Positions 51,797-61,005 of a DNA stretch of 64,000 nucleotides are shown piece after piece. This DNA comes from Mucilaginibacter sp. (lineage in GTDB: Bacteria; Bacteroidota; Bacteroidia; Sphingobacteriales; Sphingobacteriaceae): the NCBI RefSeq assembly GCF_025362475.1, contig NZ_JANYGH010000002.1, forward strand, positions 62,001 to 126,000, in the 5' to 3' direction. The notes under the pieces are model-generated. The model worked only from the letters and a program-made list of their open reading frames with translations, was not told the DNA's origin and searched no databases. The translations under genes and the position numbers were made by a program. Numbering within the stretch: the stretch's first letter is position 1; the number at the start of each line of letters is the position of its first letter.

Positions 51797-53278
51797 ATGA
51801 ACAACGCAAATGATGCTTCTATTGATGATGCTGTTTATTTACAGTCTTTTGGGGCAGCAGAAACTGTTACAGGTTCAAAACACCTGCTGCAAACACCGGA
51901 GTTGAACATCCTGGTAGATTGTGGCTTATTTCAGGGTATCAAGTCTCTCCGGGAACGAAACTGGGAAAGACCGCCGGCTGAACTTTCGGCCGTCGATGTG
52001 ATGATCCTTACCCATGCACATCTTGATCATTGCGGGTATATTCCTTTATTTGTTAAAAACGGATACGGGGGCAAAATTTACATGAGCCCACCCACCCGAG
52101 ACCTGGCAGAACTCATTTTGAGGGACAGCGCAAAATTACAGGAAGAGGATGCTGATAAAGCCAATAGGCACGGTTACAGCAAACACCGGCCGGCCGAACC
52201 ATTATATACAACGGAGGATGTGGAAACAGCGTTACAGCAGTTTGTGACGTTGGAGCCCGACCGTATCTTCCGTTTGAATGAGCAGATCTGGTTTAAGTTT
52301 TTCCCCGCCGGTCATATTGTTGGGGCCTGTTCTCTGGAGATTACTTGTTATGGAAAAATTATCGTATTTTCTGGTGATATCGGGCGTTATCATTCAGAAT
52401 TGCTTCCCCCGCCGGTTCATCCGGTTAAGGCCGATTTTGTGGTGATGGAATCCACATATGGGGATCGGCTGCATGACGCCGCTGATCCGGCGGAAGCATT
52501 TGGCCTGGCCATCAAGGATACGATTTTTCGGCGCGGTAACCTGCTAATTCCCTGTTTTGCTGTGGGCCGGGCACAGGATGTGATACATGTTTTATACCGG
52601 CTTAAAAATTCCGGGGGAATACCTCAAAGCATCCCGGTTTTCCTGGATAGCCCTATGGCGGCTTCGGCCGGCCGTTCCTTGTTGAAATACCCGGGCTGGC
52701 TAACAATCCCCGAAGCAGAAACTACCCGCATGTTCAGCGGGGTGACTATTAACCCGGATTATCACCATACAGAAAAAATCATTCGTCAAAAAGGAAGTAA
52801 GGTGGTGCTCGCTGCAAGTGGGATGCTCACCGGTGGCAGGGTGTTGGAATATCTTAAACATTACCTCGGGGATGCAAGGAACACCGTACTGATGATTGGA
52901 TACCAGGCTGAAGGCACCCGGGGAAGAGCCCTGCTTAACCAGGTTCCGGAAATTAAGATACATGGGCAATATTACCCGGTGAGAGCGCGGACTTTGGAGA
53001 TCGGCGGCTTATCAGCACATGCGGACCAGCGCGAATTGCTAACGTGGATAAAAGGATTTGAACCGGCGCCCGCGGAGGTCTTTCTTGTACATGGTGAGCC
53101 CTGCGCGCAGGAGGCACTCCGGGTGAAGCTAAAAGATGAACTTCGTGTTCCCGTTACGATCATGAAGGAAGGCCGGCCAAAGTTACTGTTCCCGATAAAG
53201 CGTAGTGAGTTAAAAGCGCAGCCCTTTACCGGAATGGAAAATGAAGATCCGGTTAAACCGGCTGGTTTGCCCGTCTGA
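51797..53278 (+). CDS. MBL-fold beta-CASP RNA exonuclease/endonuclease
   Basis: A 493-residue metallo-beta-lactamase protein with Thr-His-Ala-His-Leu-Asp-His (HxHxDH Zn ligands) near 75, Gly-His-Ile-Val-Gly-Ala-Cys and Phe-Ser-Gly-Asp-Ile-Gly ligands, a beta-CASP insert, and a C-terminal RMMBL motif Gly-Leu-Ser-Ala-His-Ala-Asp-Gln. It resembles CPSF73/YSH1-like bacterial nucleases that process or degrade RNA. Its divergent hsp20 partner and shared operators point to RNA turnover under the same stress. Confidence 0.88.
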   Translation: MNNANDASIDDAVYLQSFGAAETVTGSKHLLQTPELNILVDCGLFQGIKSLRERNWERPPAELSAVDVMILTHAHLDHCGYIPLFVKNGYGGKIYMSPPTRDLAELILRDSAKLQEEDADKANRHGYSKHRPAEPLYTTEDVETALQQFVTLEPDRIFRLNEQIWFKFFPAGHIVGACSLEITCYGKIIVFSGDIGRYHSELLPPPVHPVKADFVVMESTYGDRLHDAADPAEAFGLAIKDTIFRRGNLLIPCFAVGRAQDVIHVLYRLKNSGGIPQSIPVFLDSPMAASAGRSLLKYPGWLTIPEAETTRMFSGVTINPDYHHTEKIIRQKGSKVVLAASGMLTGGRVLEYLKHYLGDARNTVLMIGYQAEGTRGRALLNQVPEIKIHGQYYPVRARTLEIGGLSAHADQRELLTWIKGFEPAPAEVFLVHGEPCAQEALRVKLKDELRVPVTIMKEGRPKLLFPIKRSELKAQPFTGMENEDPVKPAGLPV

Positions 53279-53282
53279 AAAA

Positions 53283-53347
53283 TACAGAAGATCAGGCTAT
53301 TTTGTGCCTGATATCATTTTTTGAGAAATCGGTGGCATCTAAATTTG
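53283..53347 (+). promoter_or_regulatory. promoter of the 53380 gene with FNR-type operators
   Basis: TGCCTGATATCA (53305-53316) has one mismatch to TGAY-N4-RTCA; TACAGAAGATCA (53283-53294) keeps one half. The box TAAATTTG (53340-53347) is a perfect -7 element and begins 29.5 nt from the first centre. Operators are weaker than elsewhere, promoter stronger. Confidence 0.55.
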
Positions 53348-53379
53348 GTACTACATTTTGTTTTAAATAGGGAGGAGAT

Positions 53380-53634
53380 ATGCCAAGTCTGAAATTTAAT
53401 TTTTTACACCCTGTTAAAGGCCGGGCTTGTTTGAGTCGCCTTTGTGGTGATACGTATACAGCTCAACAAATTCTGGTTGACAGCGAAGGAAAGAAAGACT
53501 TTGAAGTTGCTCTGGGCCCATGTGATGATGGTAGATACCGGTTCATTCTTAACTGGGAATATGAAAACAGGCAATTTACCCACCTCACCGAATTCGTGAT
53601 TCGTGCACAGGAACTGCTGCTGTACCAGGACTGA
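53380..53634 (+). CDS. small protein of unknown function, likely regulon member
   Basis: An 84-residue, mostly beta protein (Tyr-Arg-Phe-Ile-Leu-Asn-Trp-Glu-Tyr, Phe-Thr-His-Leu-Thr-Glu-Phe) with two Cys near residues 18 and 22 and a third near 48. No signal or membrane helix. The start follows AGGAGATAT, a good ribosome site for this genome. It has no recognised family. A perfect -7 box with FNR-type spacing upstream supports its being a real gene. Confidence 0.6.
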   Translation: MPSLKFNFLHPVKGRACLSRLCGDTYTAQQILVDSEGKKDFEVALGPCDDGRYRFILNWEYENRQFTHLTEFVIRAQELLLYQD

Positions 53635-53686
53635 TAAAACTACTTCAGATCGGGATATTAGATTGTTAACCAGTAAGCCGTCCGTC

Positions 53687-54001
53687 ATGTTAGGAGAATT
53701 AAACGAAAACCAGAAAGAGGATTTATTAAAAAGCCAGGTGCTTAACCGGTTTGGCTGGTTAACCGGGAATGTGTTATAATCTGGGGCGTTTTTGAAGAAT
53801 TAACAGGTCTGGAGCTGCCACTCATCCATCACATGGTATAACGGCCGGGAAAGCAACATCGGAAATAACATCGGGATCATTCTTTATAAAATCCATATTA
53901 TCAAGAAAACAGGACGGTTTGAACAAACATCCAACGGAAAAAAATACCAATATTTATCCGGTCAGCTTACCCGGCTGACTATTAATTATTTAGTAAAATA
54001 A
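53687..54001 (+). pseudogene. degraded PNPOx-type flavoprotein paralogue
   Basis: The start Met-Leu-Gly-Glu-Leu-Asn-Glu...Leu-Leu-Lys-Ser-Gln-Val parallels the protein at 34766. The central flavin-binding part is missing. A Trp-Gly-Val-Phe-Glu-Glu-Leu-Thr segment and a C-terminal Ile-Leu-Tyr-Lys-Ile...Lys-Lys-Thr-Gly-Arg-Phe segment appear in other frames, with stops between. It is a recognisable relic of a duplicated gene. Confidence 0.7.
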
Positions 54002-54061
54002 AAAAGGCTTATATTGAATAATGAAAAAGCAAATTGCAATAGTTTAACCTAACTGTATCCT

Positions 54062-55135
54062 ATGATAAATAAAATGCCGACGACCGTAAAACTTGCTATA
54101 GAATTAATAGGCCTGTTTGTTTTAGGAACTATCGTGGTGGCTGGAAATACAATCATAATGCCCATATTAATGGCATTTTTCTTCAGCCTGATGCTCTTGC
54201 CTATATTTCGTTTTTTCAGAAAACTAAAACTGCCCGAAGTCATTGCTGTTTTTTTGCCGATACTGTTATTAACTATTGTAATAGCGTTAATCATTTGGTT
54301 GTTTTCCAGCCAGGTGGGGGCCCTGTTAAATGATTTTCCGCAAATAGAAAAGACCGTAGCTAAACATTTGGATAATTTAAGTATTTGGATAAGTAACTCA
54401 TTTGGATACTCTCCGGCAGAACAGCTGAAATTTATTAACGTACAAAGCCAAAAACTTTTTAATTCCCTGGGCGGTGTTTTGAAAGGTGCGGTAGGGTCTT
54501 TATCAGGCATAGTCATATTTATTGGACTGTTGCCGATCTACATATACCTGATCATGCTGTACAGGAATCTTTTTTTAAAGTTTGTGCTGATGTGTTTTAA
54601 ACAAGATGAGCATCAAAATGTAGAAGAAGGTATCCGTCAGACAGAGCAAATGGTAAAAAGCTACCTGGTTGGCTTATTGATACAAATCGCCTATATCATT
54701 ATACTTTTAGGGGGAATATTGTGGCTTTTTGGTATCCAAAATGCGTTACTGATAGGGATCATCTTTGCTTTTTTAAACCTTATTCCTTACCTGGGGGCCT
54801 TAATTGGTAATATTTTAGGTGTATTGTTAACCCTTGCTTCATCTGATAGTATTGCAGATGTACTGATCGTATTAGGCGCTATTACGTTTGTGCAATTGCT
54901 GGATAATAATATTTTAATGCCACGGATTGTAGGCTCACAGGTAAAAATTAACCCGCTTGTTTCCATTCTTGGGATCATTATAGCTGGCAGCATGGCTGGT
55001 ATATCGGGTATGTTCCTGGCGATGCCTGTTCTTTCTATTTTAAAAATAGCGTTTGACCGCTCTGAAAATTTTAAGCAATGGGGGGTACTCCTGGGCGATG
55101 AGCTGCCCTGTAAAAAGCCTGATGGAAGTTTTTAA
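54062..55135 (+). CDS. AI-2E/PerM-family membrane permease
   Basis: A 357-residue protein with about eight helices in the AI-2E (PerM/YhhT) arrangement. The C-terminal signature Phe-Leu-Asn-Leu-Ile-Pro-Tyr-Leu-Gly-Ala and Asp-Asn-Asn-Ile-Leu-Met-Pro-Arg-Ile-Val-Gly is present. Family members range from AI-2 exporters to Na+(Li+)/H+ antiporters, so quorum signalling should not be assumed. Its stop overlaps the convergent ATPase stop by 4 bp. Confidence 0.88.
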   Translation: MINKMPTTVKLAIELIGLFVLGTIVVAGNTIIMPILMAFFFSLMLLPIFRFFRKLKLPEVIAVFLPILLLTIVIALIIWLFSSQVGALLNDFPQIEKTVAKHLDNLSIWISNSFGYSPAEQLKFINVQSQKLFNSLGGVLKGAVGSLSGIVIFIGLLPIYIYLIMLYRNLFLKFVLMCFKQDEHQNVEEGIRQTEQMVKSYLVGLLIQIAYIIILLGGILWLFGIQNALLIGIIFAFLNLIPYLGALIGNILGVLLTLASSDSIADVLIVLGAITFVQLLDNNILMPRIVGSQVKINPLVSILGIIIAGSMAGISGMFLAMPVLSILKIAFDRSENFKQWGVLLGDELPCKKPDGSF

Positions 55136-57834
55136 TGACATAGTTGGTTAGTTTTCCTGGGTATTACTTTGAAAGCCTGGATAACGACCAATGGTAACAT
55201 CCCCGCTGCTATTGCGGTAACCCATAATTTAAGCGAAAGTACCGATAGCCCTAACACTAAACGGATACCGGGGATTGCAAAAACCATTAGTGTAAGGCCG
55301 CTACAGATGAAAACGGCCACCCATACAAATTTGTTCCTGGTAATTTCATTATTAAAAAAGGCAGAACCCTTCGAAGACATGTTGAACACATGAAATAATT
55401 GTGCAAACGTGAGCGTAATAAACGCTACATTATTGCATACACTGTTGTTGCTATGAATCACCTCTTTACAGTAAACTACTGCAATAATTACTGCCGAGGT
55501 CATGGTTACTGAGTATAAGGCAATAACCATCCAGCCTTTATTGGTAATGATTTCCTTTGCAGGGTCTCTGGGTGGTTTCTGCATCACTGTTTTATCGCCT
55601 GTACCTAAGCCCAGTGCCAGCGCGGGGAATATGTCTGTAACCATATTTAAGAAAAGGATCTGCAGGGGCAGTAAAGTGGCCGCAGGGGTAATAATACCTA
55701 AGATGGTTACAATAAAAATCTCACTCAGATTACAAGACATTAGGTAGACGACGAACTTTTGAATGTTTTGAAATATTTCCCGGCCATGGGCTACCGCCTC
55801 AGCAATTGAAGTAAACGAATCATCTTTCAAAACAATACTGGCTGTTTCTTTAGCTACCTGGGTTCCTCTGATTCCCATAGCAATACCAACATCTGCTTTT
55901 TTTAATGCCGGTGCATCATTAACACCATCGCCTGTCATGGCTACTATTGACCCGGCCTTTTGAAAAACGTCGGCAATTTCCAGTTTTTGTTTGGGTGAGG
56001 CACGTGCAAAAACTGCAGTAGCCAAAATACGCTCCTTCCATTCTTTTGTTAATGAGTCACTCGTCGGAAGCTCCCTTCCGGTGATTACATTTTTGTTGTC
56101 TTCATCAATTAAACCTACTTCCCTGGCTATATTTAGGGCTGTTTGCGGATGGTCACCGGTAATCATCACCACTTTAATGCCTGCATTTCTACAAGTAAAT
56201 ATGGCCCCCTTAATATGTGTTCTGGGTGGATCAAGAAAACCAGCCATGCCAATATAAACCATATCATTCAAATAATTGTGGTCATCGAGTGTGTTGTCCG
56301 ACCGGTAGGCAAATGCCAATACCCGCAGCCCGGTCGTTGCCATTTTCTCCGATTTTGAAAGTATGGCAATCCGGGATTCATCATCCAATGTTTTTATAAG
56401 CGTGCCCGATTGAACTTTACTGCATTTCTCCAGCAATCTTTCAACAGTTCCTTTAGCGGCAGCAAAATATCCTGATGATGTTTGGTGCAAAGTACCCATC
56501 ATCATGATTTCTGAACTAAATGGAATTTCTCCGATACGTACGTATTGTTTGATTAATGCATCGGTATCCAAACCCCCGGCAACTGCTATTTGTAATAACG
56601 CAACTTCCACCGGATCTCCGGAGAACTTCTTTTCCCCGCCGCTCATTTCGTCTGTTGTAATGATGGCATTATTACATAGAATACCAGTTAAGAGCAATTT
56701 TTCAAAGTTTTCGGCGCTCACGTTAATCACATCGTCCGGGAAATTTAAACTATTATTTTCTATGTTTACTTTGATACTTTCCTCCGGAAACGCCAATGTA
56801 TCGGCATAGATCTTATTTTCAGTTAAGGTTCCGGTCTTGTCAGTTAGTATCACCCCAGTACTCCCCAGCGTTTCTACCGCGGATAATTTTTTTACGATTG
56901 CATTCCGCCTGGCCATCAGCAACATCCCAAAGGATAAAGCAACCGTTGACACAATAGGTAAACCCTCAGGTATGGCAGCCACCGCCAGCGCAATGGATGT
57001 TTCAATGATGATCAATATTTGCTTACCCTGGATAAACCCTGTTGCCGCAAAAATAGCGGTCATAGCCAGTGTTATCCAGATCAGTTTCCGACTTAATCTA
57101 TTCAGTTTTTTATCCAGTGGCGTGGCTGTATCGGTCGAATTTTCCACTAAAGCGGTAATCGTGCCTAATTGCGTATGTGCTGCAATACCAGTGATCACCA
57201 TTTTCCCGTTCCCGCTGAGCACGGACGTGCCTTTAAAAGCCATGTTTTTTTGATCGCCAACCACCGTATCCTCGGTTAATGCTACTGTGTTTTTTTCAGA
57301 TGGAAGGGATTCGCCGGTAAGCGATGATTCATCACATTGCAAGCGGTGCACCTCTACTAAACGGCCATCTGCCGGGATTATATCCCCGGCCTCCAGCGGA
57401 ACCAGATCGCCGGGAACCAGCTGTTCCGACGGGACTGATTTTGTTTTACCATCGCGGATCACCTTTGCCAGTATGATGTCCATTTTTTTGAGTGTCTTCA
57501 TAGAACTGCGTGCTTGCACTTCCATAAAAAAGCCAATCAGGGCATTGATAACAATAACAACCAAAATGGCTATTGTCTCCAACAGATCCTTAAAGTAAAG
57601 TGAAACGGTCGCCCCCAATACCAGGAGGTAAACGATTGGGCTCCTGAATTGCAACAGCAGGATAAACCAGAGGCTTTTCTGCTTTTGAGTTTTATAGATA
57701 TTAAGCCCGTAGGATTTACTGCGTTTTGCAGCCTCATTTTGAGGAATACCTTTATTCACATTTGTTTGAACGAGTGTTGCAACTTCCTCCAGGGATAATG
57801 AAAAAGGGTGATCTAAGGGATATTTCATTATCAT
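55132..57834 (-). CDS. P2-type cation ATPase (Ca2+/Na+-like)
   Basis: A 900-residue pump starting at ATG 57834 (or Met3 at 57828). An N-terminal cation-ATPase domain is followed by Thr-Gly-Glu-Ser, the M4 site Ile-Pro-Glu-Gly-Leu-Pro, Leu-Thr-Asp-Lys-Thr-Gly-Thr-Leu-Thr-Glu-Asn, and Thr-Gly-Asp-Gly-Val-Asn-Asp-Ala-Pro. This is the full P2A signature for Ca2+ or Na+/K+-like pumps. It lies 11 bp after a Usp gene, which pairs a Usp with a P-type pump for the second time in this island. Confidence 0.9.
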   Translation of the reverse strand: MIMKYPLDHPFSLSLEEVATLVQTNVNKGIPQNEAAKRSKSYGLNIYKTQKQKSLWFILLLQFRSPIVYLLVLGATVSLYFKDLLETIAILVVIVINALIGFFMEVQARSSMKTLKKMDIILAKVIRDGKTKSVPSEQLVPGDLVPLEAGDIIPADGRLVEVHRLQCDESSLTGESLPSEKNTVALTEDTVVGDQKNMAFKGTSVLSGNGKMVITGIAAHTQLGTITALVENSTDTATPLDKKLNRLSRKLIWITLAMTAIFAATGFIQGKQILIIIETSIALAVAAIPEGLPIVSTVALSFGMLLMARRNAIVKKLSAVETLGSTGVILTDKTGTLTENKIYADTLAFPEESIKVNIENNSLNFPDDVINVSAENFEKLLLTGILCNNAIITTDEMSGGEKKFSGDPVEVALLQIAVAGGLDTDALIKQYVRIGEIPFSSEIMMMGTLHQTSSGYFAAAKGTVERLLEKCSKVQSGTLIKTLDDESRIAILSKSEKMATTGLRVLAFAYRSDNTLDDHNYLNDMVYIGMAGFLDPPRTHIKGAIFTCRNAGIKVVMITGDHPQTALNIAREVGLIDEDNKNVITGRELPTSDSLTKEWKERILATAVFARASPKQKLEIADVFQKAGSIVAMTGDGVNDAPALKKADVGIAMGIRGTQVAKETASIVLKDDSFTSIAEAVAHGREIFQNIQKFVVYLMSCNLSEIFIVTILGIITPAATLLPLQILFLNMVTDIFPALALGLGTGDKTVMQKPPRDPAKEIITNKGWMVIALYSVTMTSAVIIAVVYCKEVIHSNNSVCNNVAFITLTFAQLFHVFNMSSKGSAFFNNEITRNKFVWVAVFICSGLTLMVFAIPGIRLVLGLSVLSLKLWVTAIAAGMLPLVVIQAFKVIPRKTNQLCH

Positions 57835-57845
57835 TTGGTAAGCTG

Positions 57846-58688
57846 TTATTTGTTTTCCATTTTATTGAAGGTGAGTAAAGGGATTTTTCCATGAAAGGAG
57901 TAATTCTCTGCATTGGAAGGGAAAAATAATTTTTCAAACATGGACCTTGACTGATGGGTAAACAAAACCAAAAGAGATGGTTTACTGATTTTAATGGCAT
58001 CGTCAATATCTTCCAGCAAAGCATTGGTGATATCTCTTTCTCTTTTTAGGATACTCACAGTATAATTCGCTTTTTTCTTTAACATAGCCTCCATAAACTC
58101 TTTATCAAATGCAAACTCATAAGGATAGGAAATATGCATCATTTCAACACTCGCCTTTATAGGCCGTGCAAAGGCAATTACTTTATCGAGTTCACGTTCG
58201 TAATCGGTCATGTCCGATGCATACAGAATATGCTTTAATTCTTTGAGATGATAATTACTTGGAATGCATAGTACAGGGATTGCAGAATTGGAGATGAGCT
58301 TAGCGGTATGGGTTCCGAATATTTTTGTGAGGGCGCCCGCACCACGGGTACTGATACATATATAGGAGCAATGATGTTTGTTTGCATAATCCATGATCCC
58401 ATCCGCCACATCAATGTTAGATACCAGTACCAATTGATAGTTGCTTTCAGGTTCCTCAATAGCCTTGTAGATTTCTGCAATAAATGAAGATAGCTCTTCA
58501 ACCGTTTTTTTTCTGAAGTTACCGGCATACTCTTCAAAGGCTTGTTCACTCCATTTGAAAGGTTTTAACAGATGGTATACATGAAGAATAATTAATTCGG
58601 CTTTGCGTTGCTTCGCCAGCTTAATGGCAAAACGAATCGCGGCCCTTGAATTGATGGACTGGTCGGTAGTGACGAGTATCTTTTCCAT
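57846..58688 (-). CDS. universal stress protein, tandem UspA domains
   Basis: The ATG at 58688 (Met-Glu-Lys-Ile-Leu-Val-Thr-Thr-Asp-Gln-Ser) is preferred over a Met ten codons upstream; it gives 280 residues. Two Usp domains: the second begins His-Ile-Leu-Tyr-Ala-Ser-Asp-Met-Thr. Ile-Ser-Thr-Arg-Gly-Ala-Gly-Ala...Gly-Thr-His-Thr is the Gly-rich ATP motif of the first. It is operonic with the P-type ATPase. The promoter lies about 160 bp upstream with its operators at 58880-58913; the remaining leader shows nothing else. Confidence 0.87.
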   Translation of the reverse strand: MEKILVTTDQSINSRAAIRFAIKLAKQRKAELIILHVYHLLKPFKWSEQAFEEYAGNFRKKTVEELSSFIAEIYKAIEEPESNYQLVLVSNIDVADGIMDYANKHHCSYICISTRGAGALTKIFGTHTAKLISNSAIPVLCIPSNYHLKELKHILYASDMTDYERELDKVIAFARPIKASVEMMHISYPYEFAFDKEFMEAMLKKKANYTVSILKRERDITNALLEDIDDAIKISKPSLLVLFTHQSRSMFEKLFFPSNAENYSFHGKIPLLTFNKMENK

Positions 58689-58848
58689 AATTTTATTTAT
58701 TGGTGATTTAAAGGTCAATTGGCTAAAAAACCTGCATTGCTTTTATATTTATTATTGATGAGCAATAAATAAATGTATATCAATAGCTTTCATTAGTCTT
58801 TCAGCCATAATAATTACTGCATTTTTGGCAATGGCTTACTTATAATTA

Positions 58849-58913
58849 CAAATATTTCTTAAAAAATTGAGTTATATAATGATGGCTGGCATTTAAATAA
58901 ATGATGCAAATCA
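58849..58913 (-). promoter_or_regulatory. usp-ATPase promoter with tandem FNR-type operators
   Basis: The distal operator TGATGCAAATCA (58902-58913) is perfect and 51.5 nt from the first base of the box AATATTTG (58856-58849). The proximal TGATGGCTGGCA (58880-58891) has one mismatch. An alternative weak box TATATAAC begins at 58878. Confidence 0.6.
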
Positions 58914-59038
58914 CGAATTCATTTATCAACCTTTTAATAAGATAAAGCACATTCCGGCAGTTTCGATGATGTCAAATCAGGATATACTTAGGTGCTAAAA
59001 TAAATGCGATAAAAGGAGTTTTTTCTAAACAGAAATGT

Positions 59039-59866
59039 TTAGCTGCTTCCGTCTATTGTGTTTGATACCGCTCTATCAAATATATTGTTCTCCAGTCTGT
59101 CAATTTTACCTTTGAAATAACAGTAGTCTTCATGCGGCATTTTCCACACTGCCCTGAATTCGGAAGGGAACCTGATCCCGTTTCTTTCCATGTAACCTCC
59201 GGCATAGGCGATCCATTTATACTTTTTAAAAGTTCCGTGATCCGTATAATAACGATCTGAAGTTTCAAAGCGAAGAAACTCATTGTGTTTATTGAAGTAG
59301 AAAATACCGCTTGCAGAAACACCTCGATCATGAATGATCCCTTCCAGGGTATAATGATCCAATTCTCTCCAGCTGATGTAGGGTTGTAGCGCATAGGCTG
59401 GGATCAGCATGGTTTCTGCCAAAATCGTTACCAGTTCCGCCACATCCATTTCTTTTCCCTTGGTATCAGATAGTGTGAAAATATTCATCAGCTTGATCAG
59501 CATGCTTCCCTTTCCATTTTGATATTTATCCCGCGCACCAAACGGCACTACACCCATCAATTTGGATCGCATATACACGATTCTCGCAGGTACCGGAAGA
59601 AAGTTCACCTGTTTGCATACCAGGGGAGCCCAGTTTTGTTGATTGGCTGTTTTTAAAAACGCCTCTTTCCAACTGACGCTACAACAGATCAAATTTTCTT
59701 TACCGGTGTAGCCAGAGGCAGACAAGCACTGTTGCAGGACTTCTGGCAAATCCGTTATATCCCGTAGAGGTCGGCTTACCCCGGAGAGATAATACTGATC
59801 GGTTTCTGCCTTAACTTCTGTAGCGAAGATCTTTTTCAGTGAGGTGAAAGCGTTAAAGCCAAACAT
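59039..59866 (-). CDS. DUF6544/DUF6920-family protein
   Basis: A 275-residue soluble protein of the Bacteroidota/Actinobacteria family now called DUF6920. It has Phe-Leu-Pro-Val-Pro-Ala-Arg-Ile-Val-Tyr-Met-Arg near 91, Ala-Glu-Leu-Val-Thr-Ile-Leu-Ala-Glu near 144, a central Trp-Arg-Glu-Leu, and a C-terminal Ile-Arg-Phe-Pro-Ser-Glu-Phe-Arg-Ala-Val-Trp. It looks like a lipid- or ligand-binding beta-barrel. The biochemical function is unknown. No FNR-type operator fits its own start. Confidence 0.7.
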   Translation of the reverse strand: MFGFNAFTSLKKIFATEVKAETDQYYLSGVSRPLRDITDLPEVLQQCLSASGYTGKENLICCSVSWKEAFLKTANQQNWAPLVCKQVNFLPVPARIVYMRSKLMGVVPFGARDKYQNGKGSMLIKLMNIFTLSDTKGKEMDVAELVTILAETMLIPAYALQPYISWRELDHYTLEGIIHDRGVSASGIFYFNKHNEFLRFETSDRYYTDHGTFKKYKWIAYAGGYMERNGIRFPSEFRAVWKMPHEDYCYFKGKIDRLENNIFDRAVSNTIDGSS

Positions 59867-60053
59867 AGGATGATATGATAATATAGGGTGTCAAAATAGT
59901 TCTGGTGCTTATTTAACCATGATCGTGCTAAATAGAGTCCGGTCAAGATCAATGCTGTTCAAAATTGCAGAGATATTGCTCCCTAAAAAATGCCGAAACT
60001 CATTTTAGTTCATAAAATATCGTCTGTCGCCGGTTAATATGACTGTTTTTTCC

Positions 60054-60118
60054 GACATAAGGTCACCATAAAACATGACCGTCATCAGTTTTATACTGCA
60101 AATAATTAGGCAGCTTTA
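60054..60118 (+). promoter_or_regulatory. promoter of the truncated usp operon with FNR-type operators
   Basis: The proximal operator TGACCGTCATCA (60076-60087) is perfect. The distal GACATAAGGTCA (60054-60065) keeps one half. The box CAGCTTTA (60111-60118) begins 29.5 nt from the proximal centre, matching the ftsH box CATCTTTA. Confidence 0.62.
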
Positions 60119-60143
60119 TATAACAAATTGATTGTGTAAAGTC

Positions 60144-60359
60144 ATGAAAACAATAGTAATAACCAATGATTTTTCCGACGGTTGGAAACAGGTTGCCCGT
60201 TATGGATTTGAACTGGCCAAACAATTAAAAGCCAACGTGGCCCTTTGTAATGCCATGATCATTCCGGCACAAATTCCACAAACTGGTTTGGCAGGCTGGC
60301 CTCCTCATGTTTTTGAGGAGTTGATGGACGACGAAAATTTATCAATTATAAAGCTATGA
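60144..60359 (+). CDS. truncated universal stress protein (first-domain N-terminus only)
   Basis: The ATG at 60144 (Met-Lys-Thr-Ile-Val-Ile-Thr-Asn-Asp-Phe-Ser) gives only 71 residues, about the first half of one Usp domain. It stops at 60359, and no further Usp similarity follows in any frame. The stop overlaps the next start as ATGA, so the short protein may still be translated to feed the downstream gene. It is a truncated paralogue, perhaps kept as a leader. Confidence 0.65.
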   Translation: MKTIVITNDFSDGWKQVARYGFELAKQLKANVALCNAMIIPAQIPQTGLAGWPPHVFEELMDDENLSIIKL

Positions 60360-60778
60360 ACACGAAACAATCCGACACTCAATTAGAGTACGAACTACAG
60401 GAACTGTATATTTTAAGCCAGCACTGGTTGCAGGACATTTCTTTTATGGAAGATGAAGTGCGTTTTTTTAAGAATATTCTGCTTAAATACCAGGAAGCGT
60501 GCCCTCTAAAAGAAATGCCAGCCACGGCAGCAGACTTTATAACAAAAATACGGGGACAGGAACAGCATATAGATTCCCTTAAAATAAAAATTCCGGAATT
60601 TCTCCATTTTCTTAAACCGTTCATTGACGATTCGAAAAAGGAAATGGGAATTGATTTTCTGGAAAGATACAATAAGCTAAGAACAGAATTAAGGGCTTTG
60701 TTTGCAGCGGTGAAGGTAACCAAGACAGACCTATTCAATTACACGGAAGCGATTATGACAAAGGAAAAAGCGGTATAA
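60356..60778 (+). CDS. coiled-coil hypothetical protein coupled to a usp fragment
   Basis: A 140-residue, highly helical, charged protein (Leu-Glu-Tyr-Glu-Leu-Gln-Glu-Leu-Tyr-Ile-Leu, then long amphipathic helices to the end). No signal or known domain. It may form a dimeric coiled-coil. Its ATG overlaps the Usp fragment stop by 4 bp, so it is certainly cotranscribed and probably coupled, and would be under the same operators. The family is unknown to me. Confidence 0.65.
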   Translation: MNTKQSDTQLEYELQELYILSQHWLQDISFMEDEVRFFKNILLKYQEACPLKEMPATAADFITKIRGQEQHIDSLKIKIPEFLHFLKPFIDDSKKEMGIDFLERYNKLRTELRALFAAVKVTKTDLFNYTEAIMTKEKAV

Positions 60779-60915
60779 AAGCGATGATACCTATTTAACC
60801 AACTCACCCATAATCTCGATGATGAGGTTAATCCTTTCCATCTAGGAGGGTTACAAAAATTTAAATTCGTCGTTCGGATTGCTATGTTGATGGTCACAAA
60901 TCTCGGAGGAATAAC

Positions 60916-60980
60916 AGGCCTTGATCAGTATATTAAAAGATGGTGGTCATTCTTTGAGAGCAATAAAATGGAAAGATTTG
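60916..60980 (+). promoter_or_regulatory. promoter of the 61006 usp gene with FNR-type operators
   Basis: The proximal AGATGGTGGTCA (60938-60949) has one mismatch; the distal AGGCCTTGATCA (60916-60927) keeps one half. The box AAGATTTG (60973-60980) has a perfect TTTG and begins 29.5 nt from the proximal centre. Confidence 0.55.
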
Positions 60981-61005
60981 AAAGTAAAGTCTTAATTAAA
61001 ATACC

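Noticed and set aside
54062..55135. Autoinducer-2 exporter (quorum sensing) reading of the permease
   Set aside because: The family name is historic; no LuxS or other signalling gene is present, and other members are ion antiporters.
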